A stretch of DNA of 37,137 nt, taken from assembly GCA_905236965.1 (NCBI GenBank), contig CAJOQR010000120.1, positions 1-37,137 on the forward strand. Direction: 5' to 3'. The stretch's first letter is position 1; every line of letters begins with the position of its first letter. Positions 19,817-28,156 of the stretch are shown piece by piece. The translations under genes were made by a program, and so were the position numbers. The stretch comes from an uncultured Acholeplasmatales bacterium. GTDB taxonomy: Bacteria > Bacillota_I > Bacilli_A > Acholeplasmatales > Anaeroplasmataceae. Under the pieces are notes generated by a model. It searched no databases. It saw nothing but the letters and a program-made list of their open reading frames with translations, and was not told where the DNA came from.

Positions 19817-21418
19817 TTACTTTGCTATAGCAACAACAACGCCATGAACATAAATACCACCTTCAAATGATTGGATATAATATGTTCCAGCTTCTTCTAT
19901 AACAAATGTATATTGATTAATAGTTGTATTTTCTGGTGTGTAATAAATATCAACTTCCTCACCAGAATTTGGTGCATTAAATACACAAACATCTCTTTGA
20001 GTAGTACCAGTTGATGCAGCATATACAACTAAAATACCAGGATTTTCCATTTCAACTGAAATATAAGAATCAGCACCTTTTATAGTTGGTCTATGACCAA
20101 AATATAATGAACCATAAACATCTTTAGATAAATTTGATGAATTAAGTCTATCTGTAGCATATGCTGATGGCTTATTAATTTTAAATAATCCAGATGAATC
20201 TAATACAGCATCTTTAGCTGCAGTATTTATTGAACTATCCCAAATTTCACCAGAACAAATGTTTGCCTCTGGATTTTCAGGATCAGGAATTACATCATAA
20301 ATATTTCCTTTTACAATATTATATTCTTCTGATGGAGTAACAACTATGTCAAGTCTTACAGCAAATTCATAATCTAAATATCTAACAGTTGCAACTTGAG
20401 GACCTGTAATAAAAGGAACAACACCTGTAATTACGAAATCTTCTTTATTTTCACCATAATTAACTAATCTAACACCAGAATTTTCTCTTCTTACTTGGAA
20501 ATTCCAATCAGAATAATCAAAAGTTGTAGCAGTTGCTGCAAATGTTAAAGTACCATCTTGGAATTCAACTTTCTTTATCTTATCTATAACATGTACAATT
20601 ATAAATGCTTTTACAGAATAAGAATAATTAGCACCATTTATATATACCTCTTCTGGAGTATAAGTAACTGTTACAATATAATCACCGCGACGATTTGTAT
20701 TAACAGCTGTTGTATCAATAGAAACTGATGTTGAACCATCAAGACTATAATTTTTAGATGCAATTGTTTTTGCACTTGTTTCAGTCTCACCAACGAAAAA
20801 ATGTTGAGTTACAGAAAATTTAGTTACACTTGAATCAAAATCTTTACCAAAATCTATACTATATTCAGTTTCACCATTATATTTAACTTGAATACCACCA
20901 ACATATTCTTCTCCAGAATTTGCAAGCTCTGATGAAATAACATTAATAGTATAATTTGTTTTATTAACAGTAGCTTTATATCTATAAGTAACTTCTACTG
21001 GATATGAACCAATATTATACATATCTACTTTACTAGAATCAACAGAAAAATCAGTTGTTTCAAAGCTTTCAACCTTTCTTTCACCATCTATAGTAGCTAA
21101 AAAATTAGCTTTAACAACAACACCTTCACTACTAAAATCATCCCCTAAATAAAAAGTAGTCTTTGCTTTTGATACATCAATATTAATTGAACTTAATGTA
21201 GCAGTATCAAAATTAAATCCGGTAGCTGAAATATTTGCTTTTGCTGTTGAAAAGCTAGGATCATCATCAGTGATACCAGTTGCATCAACAATATCTGGAT
21301 TATCATTCAATCCACTATCATCATTATTATCTTTATCATTACAAGATGCTAAGGTAAAAATGAACAAAAAAGCAAACATACTTACAACTAAATACTTAAA
21401 TTTTTTCAATATGTTCAT
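19817..21418 (-). CDS. Surface lipoprotein with Ig-like domains and C-terminal beta-sandwich module; no recognised catalytic motif
   Basis: Lipobox LASC; repeated DxxKxxYxxGDxFSxxGV Ig-like segment; C-terminus EEAGTYYIQSFEGGIYVHGVVVAI. Only 20 bp upstream of the PL9 gene on the same strand. Confidence 0.65.
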   Translation of the reverse strand: MNILKKFKYLVVSMFAFLFIFTLASCNDKDNNDDSGLNDNPDIVDATGITDDDPSFSTAKANISATGFNFDTATLSSINIDVSKAKTTFYLGDDFSSEGVVVKANFLATIDGERKVESFETTDFSVDSSKVDMYNIGSYPVEVTYRYKATVNKTNYTINVISSELANSGEEYVGGIQVKYNGETEYSIDFGKDFDSSVTKFSVTQHFFVGETETSAKTIASKNYSLDGSTSVSIDTTAVNTNRRGDYIVTVTYTPEEVYINGANYSYSVKAFIIVHVIDKIKKVEFQDGTLTFAATATTFDYSDWNFQVRRENSGVRLVNYGENKEDFVITGVVPFITGPQVATVRYLDYEFAVRLDIVVTPSEEYNIVKGNIYDVIPDPENPEANICSGEIWDSSINTAAKDAVLDSSGLFKINKPSAYATDRLNSSNLSKDVYGSLYFGHRPTIKGADSYISVEMENPGILVVYAASTGTTQRDVCVFNAPNSGEEVDIYYTPENTTINQYTFVIEEAGTYYIQSFEGGIYVHGVVVAIAK

Positions 21419-21435
21419 ATTTAATAACCTCCATT

Positions 21436-21450
21436 TGAAAACGTTTTACA
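21436..21450. promoter_or_regulatory. cre/LacI-family-like operator
   Basis: TGAAAACGTTTTACA, near-perfect palindrome immediately downstream of the -10 of the 21418 gene. Confidence 0.6.
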
Positions 21451-21454
21451 AGTT

Positions 21455-21483
21455 ATTCTATCATTATTAAAAATTCAAGTCAA
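21455..21483 (-). promoter_or_regulatory. Promoter of the lipoprotein/PL9 operon
   Basis: Minus strand TTGACT-N17-TAGAAT. Confidence 0.75.
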
Positions 21484-21613
21484 GAAAATCAAGAATTTAA
21501 TATTATTTTTGTGTTATTTTTTCCTAATATGTTGTATTTTTAAGCAAAAATAAAAATAAAAGAGTATATTTATCCATTTAAATTTTTATCTATTCATAAT
21601 AAATAATTAAAAA

Positions 21614-21660
21614 AAGCTACCAAGATAATTAATTTTAAAAATTTAATTTCTTGATAGCTT
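21614..21660 (-). terminator. Rho-independent terminator of the HD/rnmV/rsmA/ispE operon
   Basis: Minus strand AAGCTATCAAGA...TCTTGGTAGCTTTTTTT stem (one G-U pair) with U-tract, just after ispE. Confidence 0.85.
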
Positions 21661-21673
21661 AATAATTTTTATA

Positions 21674-22501
21674 TTATTTTGTATGACACAAAGCTAAATA
21701 TGTATTTTCTGGTAAAAATTCTTTTATTTTTTGAATATCTAAAGCACTAGGATTCAAAATAAATAAAGATGGTCCTGATCCAGATATGAATGGTTTATAT
21801 CCATTCTTTTTTAATAATAAATATAAATCATTTAATTCTTTTGATGAATTAAGACTAACCTCTTCTAAATCATTAAAAATATTATTATTTAATTTATCAA
21901 TGTCATTTTCCTTTAATCCATCAATAATATTATTAATTTTATCTTGCTTTGATTCATTTTTATATTGATATTTTTTATATATTTCTTTTGTTGATAAACC
22001 AACCTGTGTTTTAATAATCAATAAATCTATTCTTGGAATTTCAAAATCAAAAGGTGCAACCTTTTCACCATGGCCTGTACATAATGCAGCTTTGCTTTGA
22101 ATAAAAAATGGAACATCACTACCTATTGTTGCTGCAAAATTTTCCATTTCTTCGTCTGTTATAGCTAAAGCAAATAATTCTTTTAATCCAACAATACATG
22201 CTGCTGCATCAGATGAACCACCAGCTAAACCAGAAGATAATGGGATTCTTTTAGTAATATGAATAGAAACACCATTTGTAATACAATATTTTTCTTTAAA
22301 TTTTTTTAAGGTTAATTCAACAATATTATCTTTAATATAATTTCCATAAACTATAACTTCATCTTTTTTGGCTTTTTCAAAAGTTAATTCATCAAAAACA
22401 CTTATAGGAAGCATAATATTGTTTACTTGATGATATCCATTTACTTGATTCATAACCTCAAGCGCTAAATTAATTTTTGCATATGCTCTTACTTTAATCA
22501 T
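21674..22501 (-). CDS. ispE: 4-diphosphocytidyl-2-C-methyl-D-erythritol kinase
   Basis: AYAKINLALEV, IPLSSGLAGGSSDAAA and FISGSGPSLF GHMP-kinase motifs. Confidence 0.95.
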   Translation of the reverse strand: MIKVRAYAKINLALEVMNQVNGYHQVNNIMLPISVFDELTFEKAKKDEVIVYGNYIKDNIVELTLKKFKEKYCITNGVSIHITKRIPLSSGLAGGSSDAAACIVGLKELFALAITDEEMENFAATIGSDVPFFIQSKAALCTGHGEKVAPFDFEIPRIDLLIIKTQVGLSTKEIYKKYQYKNESKQDKINNIIDGLKENDIDKLNNNIFNDLEEVSLNSSKELNDLYLLLKKNGYKPFISGSGPSLFILNPSALDIQKIKEFLPENTYLALCHTK

Positions 22502-23368
22502 TTAAAATCCCTCATTTCTAATAATGTAATTACTTAAATTAATAAAATCATTAATTTCTAATTCTTCACTTCTAACATTTTCTTTTATATTTAATTCATT
22601 TAACATTTTTATTATAAATTGTTTGTCATACTTATTTAATAAATTATTTATTAAAGTTTTTCTCCTTTGATTAAAGCATAATCTTATAAATTCAAAAAAG
22701 AATTCTTCATTTAAAGCATCATATTTTTTTTCTTTATATTTATCCAATTTTATAACAGCACTATCAACATTTGGTGAAGGAATAAAAACACTTCTAGGAA
22801 CATTTAATACCTTTTTAGCTTCACATCTATACTGTATAGCAATTGATAATGCATTATAATCTTTAGTTTTTGGCTTACCGCAAATTCTATCTGCAACCTC
22901 TTTTTGCATCATCATAACATATCTTTTTATTTTATCTGTTTTACTTAATAAGCCTAAAATAATTGGAGTAGTTATATAATATGGAAGATTTGATACAACA
23001 TATATATCGCTATAATCAGATAAATATTTATTTATATCCTCATTAATATCTACATCTAAGATATCTTTATTTATCAATATATAATTATTATAATCGTTTA
23101 AATTATTTTTTAAAAGAGGAATTATTTCTTTATCTATTTCATAACATAAAACAAAACCAGCTTTTGCTATAATTTTTTCAGTTAAGCTTCCTAATCCTGG
23201 ACCTATTTCTATTACAGCTATATTTTTATTTAATTCAGATATATTTATTATTTCATCTAATATATTTTGATCAATTAAAAAATTTTGACCAAATTTCTTT
23301 TTTATTTTAAAATTAGCATCATCAATTTGTTTATTTATATAATTTTTATTACCTATTTTATTTTGCAT
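22502..23368 (-). CDS. rsmA: 16S rRNA (adenine(1518)-N(6)/adenine(1519)-N(6))-dimethyltransferase
   Basis: KKKFGQNFLIDQNILDEI, VIEIGPGLGSLTE, VSNLPYYITTPI and RSVFIPSPNVDSAVI motifs. Confidence 0.96.
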   Translation of the reverse strand: MQNKIGNKNYINKQIDDANFKIKKKFGQNFLIDQNILDEIINISELNKNIAVIEIGPGLGSLTEKIIAKAGFVLCYEIDKEIIPLLKNNLNDYNNYILINKDILDVDINEDINKYLSDYSDIYVVSNLPYYITTPIILGLLSKTDKIKRYVMMMQKEVADRICGKPKTKDYNALSIAIQYRCEAKKVLNVPRSVFIPSPNVDSAVIKLDKYKEKKYDALNEEFFFEFIRLCFNQRRKTLINNLLNKYDKQFIIKMLNELNIKENVRSEELEINDFINLSNYIIRNEGF

Positions 23369-23886
23369 AAAATATCTTCAACCTCTTTTTTATTCAATCC
23401 TATAAAATTCAATCTTTTTAAAAAAGTTTTAGAATTAGGATGACCAATATTTAAATAATCACTTACCATATATCTTAATTTAGCACTATTTTCATTACCA
23501 ACTAACCCTAATTCAAATAAATCATTAAAAGAAATTGTTTGATTTAAATTTCTATTTACATAAATATTATCTAATGCATTTTTTATAGCATCAATACTTG
23601 CATGCTCAATTCCAACCTTTTTCTTATTATTACTAATACAATCTTGTTTTTTTAAAAAGGCGTGATAAACATTTTTAGAAACAGATGAAACTAAATTTCT
23701 TATTCTTTCTCCTGGATAATCTGGATCAGTAAAAATAATAATATTATTATCCTCGCTTAATTTACTAATCATATCTAAAGTTTCTTTAGAAACCTCAGAA
23801 CCATTTGTTACAACAACAAAAGCTTCAGGATATGCTAATTTTATTTTATCTTCATCATGAAATCCTTCAACAACTATAACATCCAT
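23353..23886 (-). CDS. rnmV: Ribonuclease M5
   Basis: MDVIVVEGFHDEDKIKLAYPEAFVVVTNGSEVS Toprim start; FTDPDYPGERIR; conserved neighbourhood with rsmA/ispE. The track start at 23919 is probably too early; ATG at 23886 is preferred. Confidence 0.92.
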   Translation of the reverse strand: MDVIVVEGFHDEDKIKLAYPEAFVVVTNGSEVSKETLDMISKLSEDNNIIIFTDPDYPGERIRNLVSSVSKNVYHAFLKKQDCISNNKKKVGIEHASIDAIKNALDNIYVNRNLNQTISFNDLFELGLVGNENSAKLRYMVSDYLNIGHPNSKTFLKRLNFIGLNKKEVEDILCKIK

Positions 23887-23887
23887 T

Positions 23888-25096
23888 TTAATCCTCAAAA
23901 TAATAAATTCTCTCAACAACCTTATTAGAAGATTGAGTTAATCCTTTTACAATTAAAGAATATTGATCTAAAGATTTAATATCACCATTTGGAAGCAATA
24001 CCTTAATATTATTAACATCATCCTTTTTAGTATGTAAATAAGCCACATTAGATACAACTATATCTTTATAAAAATATTTACCATATTCATTATTATACTT
24101 TTCTTTTAATTCTTTTAAAAATTCCTCTTTAGGCTCATTAGCTAATTCAACAACACTAAATAAGTGTCTATTTTGAAATGCTAAAGCTAATTTTTTTAAT
24201 ACATAATCATCAGATGAATAAGCTAATTGTTTAATAAAGCCATTAACATAAGCATCATCTAAATTTATATATGATTCTACATCATTTGAATTTTTTAAAA
24301 CATTTAAAAAAGATTCAATTGAAGCATCTACATAAATACCTTTATTAACTAAATCCTTTATTCTTTCATAAATTCCTTCTAATATTAATTCATATGCTTT
24401 AGCAATAGGATGATAATATACCTGAAAATACATATGATATCTACTCATTAAATATGATTCAATTGATAAAACACCAGATGATCTTACAACTATTTTATTA
24501 TCTATTACTTTCATGCTTCTTAAAATTCTATGATAATCAATTTTACCATAATTAGCACCTGTAAAATATGCATCTCTAGATAAATAATCCATTCTATCAA
24601 CATCAAGCTGTGATGAAACTAATGATTCAATTAAAGGATATTTACCATTATGATCAATTACACTTGCAACATCCATTGCTAAATCATCACCTAATATTTT
24701 ATGAACCTCTGTATCCTTACATAAAATAATTTTAGTACTCCATTCCTCATGAGATAAATCTAATATATGCTCAAAAGCATGACTATATGGACCATGACCT
24801 ATATCATGAAGTAATGCAGAGCATAAAAATAATACCTTCCTATATTCATCTAATTCTTTCATTCCCTCTATATTTTCAATTGATAAATTAGCCATTTGAT
24901 ATGCACCTAAGGAATGAGTAAATCTAGAATGCTCTGCAGTTTGGAAAACCATTGAAACACCACTAAGCTGTCTTATTCTTCTTAATCTTTGTACTTCCTT
25001 TGAATCTATTAAATCACTTATTATTTTATAATCTACTGTAATGTATCCATAAAGTGGATCTCTAAATACTTTTGTTCTATTAAGCTTTTCAAACAT
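23888..25096 (-). CDS. HD domain phosphohydrolase (YwfO/dGTPase-like)
   Basis: FRDPLYGYITVD, RLRRIRQLSGVSMVFQTAEHSRFTHSLGAYQMA, LLHDIGHGPYSHAFEHI motifs. Confidence 0.92.
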   Translation of the reverse strand: MFEKLNRTKVFRDPLYGYITVDYKIISDLIDSKEVQRLRRIRQLSGVSMVFQTAEHSRFTHSLGAYQMANLSIENIEGMKELDEYRKVLFLCSALLHDIGHGPYSHAFEHILDLSHEEWSTKIILCKDTEVHKILGDDLAMDVASVIDHNGKYPLIESLVSSQLDVDRMDYLSRDAYFTGANYGKIDYHRILRSMKVIDNKIVVRSSGVLSIESYLMSRYHMYFQVYYHPIAKAYELILEGIYERIKDLVNKGIYVDASIESFLNVLKNSNDVESYINLDDAYVNGFIKQLAYSSDDYVLKKLALAFQNRHLFSVVELANEPKEEFLKELKEKYNNEYGKYFYKDIVVSNVAYLHTKKDDVNNIKVLLPNGDIKSLDQYSLIVKGLTQSSNKVVERIYYFED

Positions 25097-25121
25097 AATA
25101 AAATCTCACTTCCTATTTTGT

Positions 25122-25150
25122 TTTATAACATTGAAAGATATGTTTTACAA
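25122..25150 (-). promoter_or_regulatory. Candidate promoter of the HD/rnmV/rsmA/ispE operon
   Basis: Minus strand TTGTAA-N17-TATAAA. Confidence 0.45.
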
Positions 25151-25204
25151 TAATATTATAACTAAAAAATTTAAAAAATGAAAAAAAGCAGTAAAATAAT
25201 CACT

Positions 25205-25500
25205 TTTATTAAAAACCATAAAGATAAATTAGATGGCTAATTTAATGAAAAAAGATTTAATAAATTATTTTTAAAATATGAAACTGAAAAAATCTTGAAA
25301 TTAAAATAAATGAATTTATAGCAACTGAAAAAGAAAAATATCTCAATGCATCTTACCTAATTAATCTAGTAAAATACACTGAGATAAATGAATTAACGGA
25401 TGAAATAGTTAAAAATTTTATACAAAAGATTGTTATACACCAAAAAGTAAAAATAGATGGTGTTTTTATATATTTAAATCATCATTATTTAATATTTCAT
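25205..25500 (+). pseudogene. C-terminal remnant of a large serine recombinase (DUF4368-like region)
   Basis: Plus strand reads HKDKLDG*FNEKRFNKLFLKYETEK, then after a frameshift NEFIATEKEKYLNASYLINLVKYTEINELTDEIVKNFIQKIVIHQKVKIDGVFIYLNHHYLI. This is the usual coiled-coil plus 'ELT.EI...FI.KIVVH' tail of transposon serine recombinases. Confidence 0.7.
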
Positions 25501-25511
25501 CAATTAATGAT

Positions 25512-25922
25512 TTATATAATTCTTTTTGAATGATCATCAACAAGATTGGTAAACTTTATAGTTTCATTTGTTGTAAGTGATCCTTTATTCTCGATGATGT
25601 AATCTTTCATTTACTTGAATGTTTTTATGAGAATTTTACTTTGTTTTACAGCTAAATCGCCTTTAAGCACTGTCATGAGCATATAAATGCCTTGTTCTGT
25701 GAATGCATAAGGTAATTTCCTTGAGCCTCCCCAACTTGAAATCACATTTTGTGACATCAAGATTGAATCTACCTCAGGTCTAGTTAACTTAAACATAAAA
25801 TCGCTGGGGAATTTATCTATATTACGATTCACTTGCTGATTGAAAGTTCTAGTCTCATACCCATAAATCCTAGCCAATTCAAAATCCAACATTACTTTTT
25901 CACCATGAACAATATAAATCAT
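25512..25922 (-). pseudogene. ORF6N-domain (phage KilA-N/antirepressor-like) protein, interrupted by an in-frame stop
   Basis: MIYIVHGEKVMLDFELARIYGYETRTFNQQVNRNIDKFPSDFMFKLTRPE...WGGSRKLPYAFTEQGIYMLMTVLKGDLA is an ORF6N N-terminus. The reading frame continues past TAA at 25611 as MKDYIIENKGSLTTNETIKFTNLVDDHSKRII*. Confidence 0.75.
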
Positions 25923-25954
25923 TGATTCAATTCAATTCTCCTATAGCTTAAATT

Positions 25955-28147
25955 TTATGCTCCTTGTGATACTCCTGTAATAGTAAGTGTTAAGTTAGAA
26001 GTTGTTACAATTGTTCCTCTTGTTGCGATTATACCAACATAAATATATTTAGAATCAATTGATGTAAAATCAAAATCAGTATATGTTGTTTTATATGTTA
26101 TACCTTTATAAACTGTTGTACATGTTACAACTTGACCTACACGAGTTAAGCTTATAATTGCTTCATCATCTACAGAATATAATCCAGTTATTTTATTGTT
26201 TGTTTTATTTAAAGCATTATTTTCTCTAGACCAATTCGCAATAAGTTCTGTTGTAGTTGAACATAAAAGTCCTGCAACAACATTATTTGTTGTAACATTT
26301 TCAGATTTAGGAGAATAACAATCATCTCTAAGCATTATACCAAATCCTGCTTGATTAACTGAATCACATTCTACAACCTTTAAAGTTGCAGATACACTAA
26401 AATTATAATTTGCATCTATTTGACTAAATAAAAATGCATAACCTTCTTCTGAAGTTGCTATTTTACCACTTGAAGAATTATTTTCTATTTTTGATTGTCC
26501 AACCTTAAATGTATTTTCTTTTGTTTCACAAGCATACCATTTTTTAGTTAATCCACCAATTGAACCAAATGCTGTACCACACCAACCATATCCTACAATT
26601 TCTCCATTATAAGAAATATTATTTTTATTTATAGTAGAATAATTTGATGCAGGAGCGTAACTTGACCAATTATATGCGCTATATTCACTAGGCTTTTTAC
26701 TTAAATTAATCGCATCATTATAATCATTTTCTATTGTTGGTTCTACTATATTATTTTTAACATAAGTTTTTAAATTATTTTCACTTGATTTTAATGTATT
26801 TGTTAATAAATATGCTACTTCCTTTGCACCATATTTATTAATATGGGTATTATCAATTGTTGAATATGAAGGAACAATTGTTTTTCCATCTGTTGAATAT
26901 TCACAGCTTGTTACTGCATGATACATTTTAGCATTATCATAACCAATATTTAAATATTTTTCTTTTGTTAAGGTTGTTAAATCAATAACTGTAGTATCTG
27001 TATCTATAGCTAAATCTTTAATACATTCAACATAATTACCATTAGATGTTATATGACCTGATGTTGAATTATAATTATTAGAGCTATTTAATCTTACAAT
27101 TGGAGTACATAAAATAGGAGTTGTTCCTTTTTCTTTTGCTTTTTCAATATAATTTTTATTTAAAACATATTGAAAATTATAATTATCAGAAGAATCCTTT
27201 TCTATATCCTTTGAATCTAAATTAGGAGCAGCATATCTTTCTTTATCATCATCTTTTTCATCATTATGTCCAAAGCCAATAATTAAATAATCTCCATCCT
27301 TCATACCATTTATTAAGGTATTATAATTTGATTCTTCTAAAAAGCTTCTAGAAGATCTTCCAGATAAAGCTAAATTTTTAATTGTAACCTTAGAATCTAA
27401 ATAATTATATAATTGTGTTCCATAGCCATATCTTGGTAAATAATAATCATCAGTAAAAGAGCATAAAGTAGAATCTCCTACAATCCATAAGCTGCATTCC
27501 TTTAAAACAATTGGCAAGCTTTCTTCTTTAATTATAATTTTTACAGATTCTGAATATTCGCTTGAAGAATATAAATTATCATTAGAAATTGCTTTTACTT
27601 TTAATATATATTCTCCAGGTGTAGTATCAGTTAATGTATAGCTTTTAGCACTTTGCTTTTCTAAATCAACTCCATTTACATTAACTACATAAGAATTTGC
27701 ATTCGAAATACTATCCCATGATATTGTTTTATCATTTAAAGCAATTTTAGGAGCTTCTAATTTATTTTCATTAATTATAATTTTTATAGATTCTGAATAA
27801 TTACTATTTTCATATCCATCTAAAGAAGTTAAAGCCTTTACTTTTATTATATATTCACCAGGTATAGTATCAGTTAATGTATAGCTTCTTGCGCTTTGTT
27901 CTGCTAAATCAACCCCATTTACATTAACTATATATGCCTCAGCATTTTCTATAATATCCCATGATATTGTTTTATCATTTAAAACAATTTTAGGAGTATT
28001 AATAATTATTGAATTATTTAATTCATTTATAGAATTATCTATAACATTATTAGCATCATTATTATTAATAATTTCATTTTCATTATCACAAGATGCTAGG
28101 CTAAATATGCTAATTAATGCTAAAATACCAATTAATTTCTTTTTCAT
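25955..28147 (-). CDS. SGNH/CE12-like (rhamnogalacturonan acetylesterase-type) esterase lipoprotein with tandem FN3-like repeats and C-terminal lectin-like domain
   Basis: Lipobox LASC; two ~82-aa repeats with ISWD...A.(A/S)Y(I/V)VNVNGVDL...SYTLTDT.PGEYI(I/L)KVKA; LWIVGDSTLCSF, LSGRSSRSF, GFGHND and DNTHINKYGA blocks. Confidence 0.82.
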   Translation of the reverse strand: MKKKLIGILALISIFSLASCDNENEIINNNDANNVIDNSINELNNSIIINTPKIVLNDKTISWDIIENAEAYIVNVNGVDLAEQSARSYTLTDTIPGEYIIKVKALTSLDGYENSNYSESIKIIINENKLEAPKIALNDKTISWDSISNANSYVVNVNGVDLEKQSAKSYTLTDTTPGEYILKVKAISNDNLYSSSEYSESVKIIIKEESLPIVLKECSLWIVGDSTLCSFTDDYYLPRYGYGTQLYNYLDSKVTIKNLALSGRSSRSFLEESNYNTLINGMKDGDYLIIGFGHNDEKDDDKERYAAPNLDSKDIEKDSSDNYNFQYVLNKNYIEKAKEKGTTPILCTPIVRLNSSNNYNSTSGHITSNGNYVECIKDLAIDTDTTVIDLTTLTKEKYLNIGYDNAKMYHAVTSCEYSTDGKTIVPSYSTIDNTHINKYGAKEVAYLLTNTLKSSENNLKTYVKNNIVEPTIENDYNDAINLSKKPSEYSAYNWSSYAPASNYSTINKNNISYNGEIVGYGWCGTAFGSIGGLTKKWYACETKENTFKVGQSKIENNSSSGKIATSEEGYAFLFSQIDANYNFSVSATLKVVECDSVNQAGFGIMLRDDCYSPKSENVTTNNVVAGLLCSTTTELIANWSRENNALNKTNNKITGLYSVDDEAIISLTRVGQVVTCTTVYKGITYKTTYTDFDFTSIDSKYIYVGIIATRGTIVTTSNLTLTITGVSQGA

Positions 28148-28156
28148 AAAAACCTC

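Noticed and set aside
21270-21968. Plus-strand ORFs 21270-21470 and 21786-21968
   Set aside because: Antisense to the lipoprotein start/promoter and to ispE.
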